DNA of 64,000 bases, taken from positions 1 to 64,000 of the forward strand of contig JBEKEK010000035.1 of the NCBI GenBank assembly GCA_050013875.1, read 5' to 3'. Positions 1-8,746 of this stretch are shown here, one piece after another. Each line of letters opens with the position of its first letter. Positions within the stretch are counted from its first letter, which is position 1. The position numbers and the translations under genes are program-made. Source of the stretch: Trebonia sp050013875 (GTDB lineage Bacteria; Actinomycetota; Actinomycetes; Streptosporangiales; Streptosporangiaceae). A model generated the notes under the pieces. That model was not told the origin of the DNA and made no database searches. It worked only from the letters and a program-made list of their open reading frames with translations.

Positions 1-1086
1 CTGCCGGGCGGCGGCCGGATCGACCAGGCCGACGGGACCGCGTGGATGTCGCTGTACAGCCAGAACATGCTCCAGATGGCGGTGGAGCTCGGCCGCGAGA
101 ACCCGGTCTACCAGGAGCAGGCGCTGGCGCTGCTGGAGAACTGGGCCTGGATCGCCGCCGCGACCAATCATGTCGGGCCGGACGACGTGGGGCTGTGGGA
201 CGAGGAGGACGGTTTCTTTTACGACGTGCTCCGCCGGCCCGACGGCAGTTCCGTCCCGCTCAAGGTGCGGTCGGTGGTCGGGCTGATGCCTCTGGTCGCC
301 GCGACCGTCATCTCCGCCACCGCCCGGGAGGAGTTCCCGAAGCTGATGGAGAGCGCCGTCGGGTTCCTTGAGCAGCATCCGGCGCTGGCCGCGGCGCTGC
401 CGGAACGAGGCCGGCAGGCGCATCAGGCCGGCCCCCTGCTGCTGGCCATGTTCAACGAGGAGCGGCTGCGCCGGATCCTGTCGCGGATGCTTGACGAGGA
501 TGAATTCCTCGGGCCGCATGGGATTCGCGCCATCTCACGGTGGCACGCCGAGCATCCGTACATCTTGGACCTGGACGGCCAGGAGTACCGCGTCAGCTAT
601 CTCCCGGCCGAGTCCGACACCGGCATGTTCGGCGGCAACTCCAACTGGCGCGGACCGGTCTGGGTGCCGATCAACATCATGCTTATCCGCGGCCTGCTGC
701 AGCTGCACATGTACTACGGCGACGGGTTCACGGTCGAATGCCCGACCGGCTCGGGTCAGCAGAAGAACCTGTACCAGGTGGCGGATGAGATCAGCGAACG
801 GCTGATCGGCACCTTCCGCCGGGACGCCGACGGGCACCGCCCGGTGCACGGCGGCGAGCCGCTGCTGCAGACCGACCCGCACTGGCGCGATCTGGTGCTG
901 TTCTACGAGTACTACCACGGCGACAACGGCGCCGGGATCGGCGCCAGCCACCAGACCGGCTGGTCGGGGACCGTCGGGGTGCTGCCGCTGCTCTTCCGCA
1001 GCGGCAGGACGCTGGACCAGAGCGGGTGGATCCCCGCGCCGCGGGCCGGGGAAAGCGCGCCGGCGCCGGCGGCGGTGACGCGATGA
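1..1086 (+). CDS. Glucosidase-like (alpha/alpha)6-barrel glycoside hydrolase, C-terminal part
   Basis: The reading frame is open from the first base, so the gene begins upstream of the window; about 361 codons are visible. The segment DGTAWMSLYSQNM near the left edge and the C-terminal run GDNGAGIGASHQTGWSGTV match the mannosyl-oligosaccharide-glucosidase-like (MGH1/GH63-type) barrel that bacterial proteins of roughly 850-900 residues carry. NSNWRGPVWVPIN is another typical barrel segment. No membrane segment is visible in this part. The stop overlaps the ATG of the next gene (ATGA), so the two are probably co-translated in a glucan or trehalose-type sugar pathway. The exact substrate cannot be read from sequence. 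Confidence 0.8.
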   Translation: MPGGGRIDQADGTAWMSLYSQNMLQMAVELGRENPVYQEQALALLENWAWIAAATNHVGPDDVGLWDEEDGFFYDVLRRPDGSSVPLKVRSVVGLMPLVAATVISATAREEFPKLMESAVGFLEQHPALAAALPERGRQAHQAGPLLLAMFNEERLRRILSRMLDEDEFLGPHGIRAISRWHAEHPYILDLDGQEYRVSYLPAESDTGMFGGNSNWRGPVWVPINIMLIRGLLQLHMYYGDGFTVECPTGSGQQKNLYQVADEISERLIGTFRRDADGHRPVHGGEPLLQTDPHWRDLVLFYEYYHGDNGAGIGASHQTGWSGTVGVLPLLFRSGRTLDQSGWIPAPRAGESAPAPAAVTR

Positions 1087-2573
1087 CCGGATGGCCCGAC
1101 ATCCCGGTCATCTACGAGGTCAACACCGCCGTCTGGCTGGCCGAGCTGACCCGGGCGGCGGGGGAGCCGGTGACGCTGGGCAGCGTGCCCGGTTCCGGCT
1201 GGGACGCCGTCACGCCCGCGGGCGTTGACGCGGTCTGGCTGATGGGCGTCTGGGAGCGCAGCCCGGCCGGTCTCCAGCTGGCCCTGGCCAATGCGGGACT
1301 ACTGCAATCATTCCGTGAGGCGCTGCCCGACGTGCAGCGGCAGGACATCATCGGATCGCCCTACTGCGTCCGCCGCTACGTGGCCGACCCGCGCTTCGGC
1401 GGCCCGTCGGGGCTGGCGGCGGCGCGCGCGGCGCTGGCCGCCCGCGGGGTGCGGCTGATCCTGGACTACGTGCCCAACCACGTCGCGCCCGACCATCCCT
1501 GGGTCACCGAGCACCCCGAGTTCTTCGTCCAGGGCGGCGACGACGACGTCAAGTCGGATCCGGGCGGCTGGCTGCCGGTCGGCGGGCACGTGCTCGCGCA
1601 CGGCCGTGACCCCTATTTCCCGCCGTGGCCAGACGTCGTACAGCTCAACGCGTTCGCCGGGGCGACCCGCACCGCGACCGCCCAGACGCTGTCGGACATC
1701 GCCGACCAGTGCGACGGCATCCGCTGTGACATGGCCATGCTGATGTTCAACGACATCTTCGCGAAGACCTGGGGCAACCGGGCCGGGCAGCGGCCCGACG
1801 AGGAATTCTGGCCCGCCGTCATCGCCGAGCTGCGCACCAGGTACCCGGAGACCGTGCTGATCGCCGAGGCCTACTGGGACACCGAGTGGGCGTTGCAGCA
1901 GCAGGGCTTCAGCTTCTGCTACGACAAGCGGCTCTACGACCGGCTGCTCGAGCAGGACCCGCCCGCGGTGCGCGGGCACCTGCTGGCCGGCCTGAGCTAC
2001 CAGTCCCGCCTGCTGCGCTTCCTGGAAAACCACGACGAGCCGCGGATAGCCGACAAGCTGCCCGCCGACCTCGCACGGGCCGCGGCGGTCACCATCGCCA
2101 CCCTGCCAGGCGCGACTCTGTGGCACGAGGGTCAGTTCGAGGGGCGCCACGTGCGCGTTCCCGTCTTCCTGGCCCGCCGGCCGGACGAGCCGGTCGACGA
2201 GGGACTGGCGGCCTGGTACCGCAACCTGCTGCACCAGGTCGCCGAGCACGCCGTCCGGACGGGGGCCTGGCAGCTGCTGCAGGCCGAAGGCTGGCCGGAC
2301 AACCAGTCCGCCCGCAACCTCATCGCCTGGTCGTGGACGCACGAGCAGGAGGACGCCGATGGTGTCCGCGGGCACGTGGTCGTGGTCAACCTCTCCCAGG
2401 AGCCGGCCCAGGCCCAGATCCCGCTGCCGTGGCCGGAACTGGCCGGCCGTGACTGGCGTCTTGCCGATTTGCTCAGCGACGAGGTCTTCACCAGGGACGG
2501 CGCCCACCTGGACAACCCCGGACTCTACGTCGACCTAGCACCGGGTCAGTTCTACCTGCTGGCCGTGCACTGA
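1083..2573 (+). CDS. Alpha-amylase family (GH13) glycosyl hydrolase
   Basis: A protein of 496 residues with the four GH13 signature regions in order: LILDYVPNHV (region I), DGIRCDMAML (region II, nucleophile Asp), LIAEAYWDTEW (region III, acid/base Glu) and FLENHDEPRI (region IV, Asp). A beta-sandwich-like C-terminal part follows. The ATG at 1083 is chosen because it overlaps the upstream stop as ATGA; the frame stays open to 1026 but that extension is arginine/glycine-rich and unlike the family. There is no signal peptide, so it probably acts in the cytoplasm on alpha-glucans or small glucosides together with the upstream hydrolase. Specificity is not readable. Confidence 0.88.
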   Translation: MTGWPDIPVIYEVNTAVWLAELTRAAGEPVTLGSVPGSGWDAVTPAGVDAVWLMGVWERSPAGLQLALANAGLLQSFREALPDVQRQDIIGSPYCVRRYVADPRFGGPSGLAAARAALAARGVRLILDYVPNHVAPDHPWVTEHPEFFVQGGDDDVKSDPGGWLPVGGHVLAHGRDPYFPPWPDVVQLNAFAGATRTATAQTLSDIADQCDGIRCDMAMLMFNDIFAKTWGNRAGQRPDEEFWPAVIAELRTRYPETVLIAEAYWDTEWALQQQGFSFCYDKRLYDRLLEQDPPAVRGHLLAGLSYQSRLLRFLENHDEPRIADKLPADLARAAAVTIATLPGATLWHEGQFEGRHVRVPVFLARRPDEPVDEGLAAWYRNLLHQVAEHAVRTGAWQLLQAEGWPDNQSARNLIAWSWTHEQEDADGVRGHVVVVNLSQEPAQAQIPLPWPELAGRDWRLADLLSDEVFTRDGAHLDNPGLYVDLAPGQFYLLAVH

Positions 2574-2658
2574 CCGACGTACAGGGGGCGCTGGGGGCGC
2601 GGAGGTGCTTGCCGCGCTGTCAGACCCGCCGAGAACACCACTCTGCGGGGCCGAACGC

Positions 2659-2690
2659 GCGGGGGGCGCACCTCTCGCGCCCCCGCTTTT
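2659..2690 (+). terminator. Intrinsic terminator after the GH13 gene
   Basis: A G/C hairpin, GCGGGGGGCGC (2659-2669) against GCGCCCCCGC (2677-2686) with one bulged G and a 7-nt loop, is followed directly by TTTT and a second T-rich stretch. It lies 86 bp after the GH13 stop and before the convergent K+ channel gene. The rest of 2574-2826 shows only two near-identical GGGCTAACGC copies and no credible gene. Confidence 0.6.
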
Positions 2691-2826
2691 CCGTCTTTAG
2701 GGCAGACCGGAAAACCGCTCTGCCATCGTCTCTTCCCTGGGCTAACGCGCACGACTCAGGTCCTGCGGTTTCTTTTCAGGGCTAACGCTGGCGTCACTGG
2801 TGCTGGATGGCCTGCTGGGCTGACCC

Positions 2827-3552
2827 TTACGCTCCTGGTCCCGCGGGTTCTTTGGTGGCCGGCCCTGGCGTCCCTTGGTCTGGCGTTTCGCCGGGCGGGG
2901 GCTGTCGCCCGGCCGGCCCCCGGTAGGCGCTGACCAGGCGGGCGACCAGCGTGGCGAGGAAGACCTGGCCGGTCATCGCCTCGAGAACCGCCAGCGCACG
3001 GCCGAAGCTGCCTGCCGCGGTGAAGTCACCGTAGCCCAGGGTGGTAAGCGTGGTGAAGCTGAAGTACTGGTAGTTACGGAGATTGGCCGGCTCGCTGTGC
3101 ACGAAAAAATCAGTGCCGCCCAGGCCGTCTATGGCGCCGAAGAACGCGGCGAACATCAGCCCGATGAGAAGGTAGGCGCTCAGCGCCCCGTAGATGCTCT
3201 GCAGGGTGACAGTGTCCATCTTCAGCACCCGGTCAACGATGATCACCACAGTCGCCAGCAGCAGGATGCCGGTCCAGATACTGGCCGTGCCGCGCGCGAC
3301 CGGGCTGTCCCATGACGCCACCAGCGCGACCGCGAGCACGGAGCCGGCCACGGTGGCCCATCGCGCCGCCCGGTGGTAGGGGAAGTCGGTATCCCGCAGC
3401 CCGAGCAGGGTCACCGCGACAACCAGAACCTGCTGTATGGCCTGGGTCAGCCAGCCGCTGGCCAGCAGCGCCGACAGCAGGTAAACCGCGATCAAGGTGG
3501 CGAGCAGCAAGCCGTACCGGCTTGGCCGACCGGCCTGTTCGCCCTCGGTCAC
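2827..3552 (-). CDS. Two-pore-helix-type potassium channel family protein
   Basis: A 241-residue membrane protein starting at GTG (3552). It shows four to five hydrophobic helices in the first 140 residues and then a classical K+ pore: the selectivity filter TLGYGD sits at residues 171-176, preceded by the pore helix NYQYFSFTTLT and followed by an inner helix ending in VARLVSAYRG. This is the ion-channel (PF07885-like) architecture, longer than the minimal KcsA type because of the N-terminal helices. It faces the antiporter gene divergently across 141 bp that hold one copy of the TTCACCC-type dyad (3642-3660), so both may answer to the same regulator. Substrate K+ is inferred from the filter. 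Confidence 0.85.
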   Translation of the reverse strand: MTEGEQAGRPSRYGLLLATLIAVYLLSALLASGWLTQAIQQVLVVAVTLLGLRDTDFPYHRAARWATVAGSVLAVALVASWDSPVARGTASIWTGILLLATVVIIVDRVLKMDTVTLQSIYGALSAYLLIGLMFAAFFGAIDGLGGTDFFVHSEPANLRNYQYFSFTTLTTLGYGDFTAAGSFGRALAVLEAMTGQVFLATLVARLVSAYRGPAGRQPPPGETPDQGTPGPATKEPAGPGA

Positions 3553-3641
3553 GGCATCAGTGCATTACTTCGCGGGGAATGCCGGGCCGCCCACCGTGCG
3601 TCTGCATGCGACCGACATTATGGCGGGGCCAGCGGGCCCGA

Positions 3642-3660
3642 ATCATCCCACGCGGGTGAT
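3642..3660. promoter_or_regulatory. Dyad motif copy (ATCATCC-N5-GGGTGAT)
   Basis: ATCATCC-CACGC-GGGTGAT followed by TC, in the divergent gap between the K+ channel (start 90 bp to the left) and the antiporter (GTG 33 bp to the right). It is one of about eleven copies of the same 19-bp dyad in this window; the left arm differs from the consensus TTCACCC at two positions. Confidence 0.6.
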
Positions 3661-3693
3661 TCGTTTTGCCTAGCCGCGTTGCTTGACTCAGCT

Positions 3694-5295
3694 GTGACCA
3701 CGAATCAGCTGCTTATCGGCCTGGGCCTGACGGTTGTGCTCGCGGTCGGGTCACAGGTGCTGGCGAGCCGCCTGCGCATTCCCGCGCTTATCGTCTTGCT
3801 GCCCGTTGGCTTCGCCGCGGGTGCCCTGACCAGCGATGTCAATCCCAGCAAGCTGCTTGGGCCGGTTTTCCAGCCGATGGTGTCGCTCGCCGTCGCCGTC
3901 ATCCTCTATGACGCGGGCCTCGGGCTCGACCTGCGCAGGCTCAGGGGGCACACCCGCCGCGTGGTCTGGCGGCTGATTGCCCTCGGCGTCCCGCTTACCT
4001 TGGCCTTCGCCACCTGCATGGCGTTGCTGGTGCTGGGCATGCCGGAATCGGCGGCCCTGATGACCGGGGCCATCCTGGTCGTCTCCGGGCCTACCGTCGT
4101 GGGCCCGCTGCTCGCTTTCGTCCGGCGGGCGGGCACCACGGTTTCGGCACCCGGCTCGCGCAGTTCCTGGCCAGCATCGCCGTCGCCGCGGCCTGTGACG
4201 TGCTGCGCGACGATACCGGGCTGATCGCGGCGATTGTCATGGGCCTCGCCGCGGCCAACATGCCGGGCTTCGACCTTCCCGCCCGCCGGCCGTTCTTCGA
4301 GACGCTGGTCCAGCTGATCATCGGCCTGCTGTTCATCTCCATCTCGGCCACCGTCACTCCCGCGTCGGTCCGCCATCTGATCCTGCCGACCATCGCCCTG
4401 GTGGCTGTTCTGGTCCTGGTCACCCGGCCGCTCGTCGCCTGGGCGGCCACGCTGCGGACCGACCTGAACCGGGGTGAACGCGGCTTTGTCGGGTGGATGG
4501 CCCCGCGGGATCGTCGCCGCCGCCACCGCGTCGACATTCGCGCCCGCCCTGTCGGCCCAGCACGTCGGCGGCGCGCAGCAGATCCTGCCGGTCACGTTCC
4601 TGGTGATCGTGCTGACGGTGACGCTGTACGGCTTCACCGCGGTGCCGGCCGCCAGGCGGCTTGGCGTCACCCGCCCGGCCCGGACACGGCCGCTCCTTGT
4701 CGGCGGCGATCCCTGGGTGATCGAGCTCGGCACGGCTCTTCAGTCAGCGGGGTTGGAGGTGCTCATGTGGGCCGGCGTGGAAACGCAGCGCGGCCAGATC
4801 AGGGATGCCGGACTGGAGCTGGCACCGGGTGAGCTCCTCGCAGGCGCGGCCGGCGGAGGTGCGCTGCTTGAGGGCATCACCATGGTTCTCTCGCTCACTA
4901 GCGAGGACGACTTCAACGCGCTCGCGTCCATGATGCTGGCGGGCAATGTCGAGGGTTCCGTCCACCGGCTTCGGCCCTGTCTGCCCGGCCATGGGGTGGT
5001 GGCCCCCTATACGGGCGGTGAGACTCTGTTCGGCGCGGAGCTGACCAGGCCCGCCGTCATCCGGCGGTACCGGGACGGGGCGCGTATCGCGGTGCGGACC
5101 GGGCGCGATCCGGCGCCTGCCGGATCCGAGGTGCTCTTCGTGATCCGGTCTGACGGCCAGCTGGTCCCGGTCACCGAGCACAGCACGCCAGCTCATCAGG
5201 ACAAGGACATCACCGTGCTGCTTGAACAGAAGCCCAAGGACGGGGACACCGTGCTGCTTGAATCGCAGCAGCTCGACATCACCCTCCCAAGGTGA
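3694..5295 (+). pseudogene. Cation/proton antiporter with regulatory TrkA-like C-terminus, frameshifted
   Basis: Three consecutive frames together spell a CPA-type antiporter. Frame 1 (from GTG 3694, TTNQLLIGLGL) runs through several helices to SGPTVVGPLLAFV at about 4120. Frame 2 resumes as HHGFGTRLAQFLASI and continues through DDTGLIAAIVMGLAAAN to GERGFVGWMAPR at about 4505. Frame 3 restores GIVAAATASTFAPALSA and runs through an NAD-binding-like region and a TrkA_C-like tail to 5295. The second break is explained by one missing base in the CCCCGCGGG stretch at 4501-4509. The first needs a frameshift plus loss of sequence, since the two family motifs lie only about 40 codons apart, less than I recall for relatives. 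Either a decayed gene or an assembly problem. Confidence 0.72.
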
Positions 5296-5296
5296 C
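5278..5296. promoter_or_regulatory. Weak dyad motif copy before the ClC gene
   Basis: ATCACCC-TCCCA-AGGTGAC followed by GC keeps the arm positions and 5-nt spacing of the window-wide dyad but lies across the end of the antiporter frame, 26-35 bp before the ClC start. Its position inside coding sequence lowers confidence. Confidence 0.3.
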
Positions 5297-5321
5297 GCGC
5301 TTCCCGTGACTACCAAGCACG

Positions 5322-6860
5322 ATGTACCCGATGACGACGCCACAAGATCCCCAGGTGCTGTTGCGGAGCAGGAGCTATCTGAGGTTGCTGATCCTCGCAG
5401 CGGTGCTAGGCGTGCCGGTCTCCGCCGCGGCGTACGGGTTCCTTGCCCTCGTCGCCTATCTGCAGCGCGAGATCTTCACTCATCTTCCCAACGGGCTCGG
5501 TTTTCACGGCGAGCCGCCGTGGTGGCCGTTGCCCGTCCTCCTGGTGGCCGGCCTGCTGGTCGCACCGGTCATCGTGTTCCTGCCGGGGAAGGGCGGCCAT
5601 TCGCCGGCTGACGGGTTCAAGCCCGGCCGCGGCGCACCCACACCCGCCCAGCTTCCCGGGGTGCTGCTGGCGGCCCTGGCGACCCTGAGCCTGGGCGTCG
5701 TCCTGGGGCCGGAGGCGCCGCTGATCGCTCTCGGCGGCGGGCTCGCCGTGCTCGCGGTACGGCTGGCCAAGCGTGACATGCCGGCCCAGGCGACCGCGGT
5801 GGTCGCCGCGGCGGGGAGCTTCGCCGCGGTCAGCACCCTGCTCGGCTCGCCCATCGCGGGCGCGTTCCTGCTGATGGAGGCCTCCGGCCTGGGCGGCCCC
5901 ATGCTGGGGGTTGTCCTGCTGCCCGGGCTGCTCGCCTCCGGCGTTGGCGCCCTCATTTTCGTCGGTCTCGACTCGCTGACGGGGCTCGGCACCTTCTCCC
6001 TCTCGGTGCCCGGGCTGCCCCATTTCGCCCGGCCGGACATCGCGGAATTTGGCTGGGCCCTGGTCATCGGGATTGCGGCGGCCATCCTGGGCACGGCGAT
6101 CCACCGGCTGGGGCTCCTTCTCAGGCCCTACGTCGAGCGGCGGATGCTGCTGCTGATGCCGGTCGTTGGCCTGATCATCGGGGGACTGGCGCTCGCCTAC
6201 ACCGAGGGGACCGGGAAGAGCTCCTCCGATGTGCTGTTCTCGGGCCAGTCGCAACTGGGACCGCTGGTCGACCACGCGGCCGGCTACTCGGTCGCCGCGC
6301 TCCTGCTGCTGCTGGCGTGCAAGGGACTTGCCTACGGTGTATCACTGAGCAGTTTCCGCGGCGGGCCGACCTTCCCCGCGCTGTATCTCGGCGCGGCGGG
6401 CGGCATCGCGCTGTCCCATTTGCCCGGCCTGCCGCTGGTGGCGGGGGTCGCGATGGGGATCGGCGCGATGTGCGCCGTCATGCTCCGCCTTCCGCTGACG
6501 TCGGTGCTGATAGCGACCCTGCTGCTGTATTCGGACGGGATCGCCGTCATGCCGCTGGTGATCGTGGCGGTTGTCGTGGCGTACGTGGCGTCGGCCAGAC
6601 TGGTCCCGGCCACCTCGGCCGCTTCCGGCACCGTGGGTACCCCAGCCGCTGCGGGTACCCCGGCCGGCGCGAGCACCTCTGCCGGCGCGGGTACCTCTGC
6701 CGGCGCGGGCACCTCTGCCAGCTCGCCTACTGACTCAGGGACGGCCCAGACCGCGGCCGCCACGGTGCCAGCGCAGGTCCAGGTAGCGGACCCGGCCACG
6801 CCACGGGTCCCACTCGCCAGTTCACCGGAGATGAGCCCAGAGCAAAAGCGGATGCCGTGA
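5322..6860 (+). CDS. ClC-family chloride channel/antiporter
   Basis: A 512-residue polytopic protein with the ClC landmarks: SLGVVLGPEAPLIALGGG (equivalent of the GxEGP segment), FRGGPTFPALYLGAAGG (the GxFxP-type segment) and a long series of hydrophobic helices. The third anion-binding loop is divergent (GKGGHSPADG instead of GSGIP). Two start codons are possible, ATG 5322 (MYPMTTPQ) and ATG 5331, neither with a good Shine-Dalgarno. The C-terminal 70 residues are low-complexity Ala/Gly/Thr/Ser with an 18-bp tandem repeat. The stop overlaps the GTG of cydD as GTGA, so it is probably co-transcribed with cydDC. Whether it is a channel or a H+/Cl- exchanger is not clear. Confidence 0.85.
   Translation: MYPMTTPQDPQVLLRSRSYLRLLILAAVLGVPVSAAAYGFLALVAYLQREIFTHLPNGLGFHGEPPWWPLPVLLVAGLLVAPVIVFLPGKGGHSPADGFKPGRGAPTPAQLPGVLLAALATLSLGVVLGPEAPLIALGGGLAVLAVRLAKRDMPAQATAVVAAAGSFAAVSTLLGSPIAGAFLLMEASGLGGPMLGVVLLPGLLASGVGALIFVGLDSLTGLGTFSLSVPGLPHFARPDIAEFGWALVIGIAAAILGTAIHRLGLLLRPYVERRMLLLMPVVGLIIGGLALAYTEGTGKSSSDVLFSGQSQLGPLVDHAAGYSVAALLLLLACKGLAYGVSLSSFRGGPTFPALYLGAAGGIALSHLPGLPLVAGVAMGIGAMCAVMLRLPLTSVLIATLLLYSDGIAVMPLVIVAVVVAYVASARLVPATSAASGTVGTPAAAGTPAGASTSAGAGTSAGAGTSASSPTDSGTAQTAAATVPAQVQVADPATPRVPLASSPEMSPEQKRMP
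6663..6716 (+). repeat. 18-bp tandem repeat in the ClC C-terminus
   Basis: Three near-identical 18-bp units of the form GCCGGCGCGRGYACCTCT encode three Ala-Gly-Ala-(Ser/Gly)-Thr-Ser hexapeptides. They keep the frame, lie after the last membrane helix, and probably vary in copy number between strains. Confidence 0.8.
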
Positions 6861-8746
6861 CGAGGCCGTCCGACCGGCGGCTGCTGCGCTACGCCCGCCC
6901 GGCCCGGGCCTACCTGCTCGGGCTGGTCGTGGCCACTGTCGCGATCGCGGGCCTGGTCATCGTCCAGGCGCAGCTGCTCGCCACGGCGATCGCCGGAACG
7001 TTCGGCGACGGCCTGGGCCTGTCGGCGCTGCGGGGCACGATCGCCGCCCTGGCCGTCGTGGTCGCCGCCCGGGCGGCGCTGGCCTGGGCCGTCGAAGCGC
7101 TCTCCTACCGGGCCTCGGCCGGGGTGAAGTCGCAGCTCCGCCGCGACCTGCTGCGACGCTCGGTGGAACGCGGACCGCGCTGGCTCGCGACCCGCCGGGC
7201 CGGCGAGCTGGCCACGCTGACCACGGTCGGCGTCGACTCGCTCGACGCCTACTTCGCCAAGTATCTCCCGCAAGTCGTGCTGGCCGTCGTCATCCCGCTG
7301 GCGGTGGTGGTGCGCTTGCTGGTGGCCGACCCGCTCTCGGCGGCCATCATTATCGTCACGGTGCCGCTGATCCCGGTATTCATGGGCCTGGTCGGCGCGA
7401 CCACCGCCGAGCGGACCCGCCGCCGGTGGCGGGAGCTGGCGCGGCTGTCGCACCATTTTCTCGACGTGGTGGCCGGGCTGCCGACGCTGCGCGTCTTCGG
7501 CCGCGCGAAGGCCCAGGCCACGTCCGTCGGCGAGGTTACCGGTGCCTACCGTCGGGCTACGCTCGCCACCCTGCGGCTCGCTTTCCTCTCCGCGCTGGTG
7601 CTTGAGCTCCTGGCGACGTTCTCGGTCGCGCTGGTCGCCGTCGCCATCGGGCTGCGCCTGGAGGGCGGCCACCTCGGCCTGCGGACCGGCCTGCTCGTCC
7701 TGATCCTGGCGCCCGAGGCCTACCTGCCGCTGCGCCAGCTCGCGATTCAATATCACGCGAGCGCGGATGGCCTGGCCGCCGCCGCGGACGTGTTCGATGT
7801 CCTGGAAACGCCGGGCGACGCGACCGGCGACTGGCCCGCCGCGGGCCCCGGTGACCGCGTGTCCAGCGGAACCGAGGCCACGCTGGCTCTCGCCGCGCGG
7901 CCGGCATTGACGCTGCCCGAGGCCATCCGGGGAGCGGCGGTGCGGGTGGACGAGGACGTGCGGGTGCAGGCGGTGCGGGTGGACGAGGACGTGCGGGTGC
8001 AGGCGGTGCGGGTGGACGAGGACGTGCAGGTCGAGGCGGTACGGGTGGAGGACGTCCGGGTGCGGCACCCGGGCCGGAGCCAGCCCGCCCCGGACGGTGT
8101 CAGTTTGCGCTTCGCCGCCGGTGAGGTCGTGGCGCTGGCCGGGTCAAGCGGCAGTGGCAAGTCAACGTTGATCGGCGTTCTCCTCGGTTTCATCACGCCC
8201 GACGCGGGCCGGGTGGTGATCGAGGAGGCCGCTGGCGAGCGGCGCCTCGACCAGCTGGACATGCGGGCGTGGCGGGCCCGCGTCGCCTGGGTGCCACAGG
8301 ACCCGGTGCTCCAGCACGGCACGGTGGCATCGAACATCAGGCTGGGCTGGCCGGACGCGCCGCGCGAAGCCGTCGAGTTGGCCGCCAGGCGCGCCGCTCT
8401 GCACGAGGTGGAACTGGGCAGGCCCGTCGGGGAAGGCGGCAGCGGCCTTTCCGCCGGACAGCGGCGGCGGGTCGCGGTCGCCCGCGCCCTGCTGGCCGGG
8501 CGGCCGGTGCTGCTGCTTGACGAGCCGACCGCCGGGCTGGACGCCGCCGCGGAGGCGGAGGTGCTCGCCGCTGTCCGCGAGCTGGCCGGGGACGGCAGGC
8601 TGGTGCTGATGGTCGCGCACCGGCCGGCGGTTCTCGCGGCCGCCGATCGCGTCGTGACGTTGCCCGCGGACATCCCGGCCGTCCCCGCCGTCCCCGCCGT
8701 CCGGCCGGAAGCGCAGCCAGGAGCACAGACCGGGGCAACAGTGTGA
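6857..8746 (+). CDS. cydD: CydD, ABC transporter subunit for cytochrome bd assembly
   Basis: A 629-residue fused permease/ATPase. The N-terminal half has six hydrophobic helices of the ABC exporter type. The ATPase half has Walker A GSSGSGKST (about residue 428), signature LSAGQRRRVAVARALL (about 531) and Walker B VLLLDEPTAGLD (about 551). The pairing with the next gene, which has the same architecture, and the presence of cydAB 4 kb downstream identify CydD rather than a generic exporter. In the family CydDC exports thiols or handles heme for bd oxidase assembly. GTG start overlaps the ClC stop as GTGA, and the stop overlaps the cydC GTG in the same way. The linker carries a 33-bp tandem repeat at residues 361-393. 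Confidence 0.88.
   Translation: MTRPSDRRLLRYARPARAYLLGLVVATVAIAGLVIVQAQLLATAIAGTFGDGLGLSALRGTIAALAVVVAARAALAWAVEALSYRASAGVKSQLRRDLLRRSVERGPRWLATRRAGELATLTTVGVDSLDAYFAKYLPQVVLAVVIPLAVVVRLLVADPLSAAIIIVTVPLIPVFMGLVGATTAERTRRRWRELARLSHHFLDVVAGLPTLRVFGRAKAQATSVGEVTGAYRRATLATLRLAFLSALVLELLATFSVALVAVAIGLRLEGGHLGLRTGLLVLILAPEAYLPLRQLAIQYHASADGLAAAADVFDVLETPGDATGDWPAAGPGDRVSSGTEATLALAARPALTLPEAIRGAAVRVDEDVRVQAVRVDEDVRVQAVRVDEDVQVEAVRVEDVRVRHPGRSQPAPDGVSLRFAAGEVVALAGSSGSGKSTLIGVLLGFITPDAGRVVIEEAAGERRLDQLDMRAWRARVAWVPQDPVLQHGTVASNIRLGWPDAPREAVELAARRAALHEVELGRPVGEGGSGLSAGQRRRVAVARALLAGRPVLLLDEPTAGLDAAAEAEVLAAVRELAGDGRLVLMVAHRPAVLAAADRVVTLPADIPAVPAVPAVRPEAQPGAQTGATV
7937..8035 (+). repeat. 33-bp in-frame tandem repeat in the cydD linker
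   Basis: Two exact copies (7937-7969, 7970-8002) and a third with changes at its end (8003-8035) encode AVRVDEDVRVQ, followed by a degenerate fourth start (AVRVEDVRV). The block sits between the membrane and ATPase domains and does not break the frame. Confidence 0.9.

Noticed and set aside
1308..2507. Minus-strand 399-codon frame opposite the GH13 gene
   Set aside because: All four GH13 motifs are on the plus strand; the minus frame has no recognisable protein features.
7937..8035. Possible CRISPR-like repeat array
   Set aside because: The units are contiguous with no spacers and encode an in-frame peptide, so it is a tandem coding repeat. The 30-bp units at 56482 also have no spacers.
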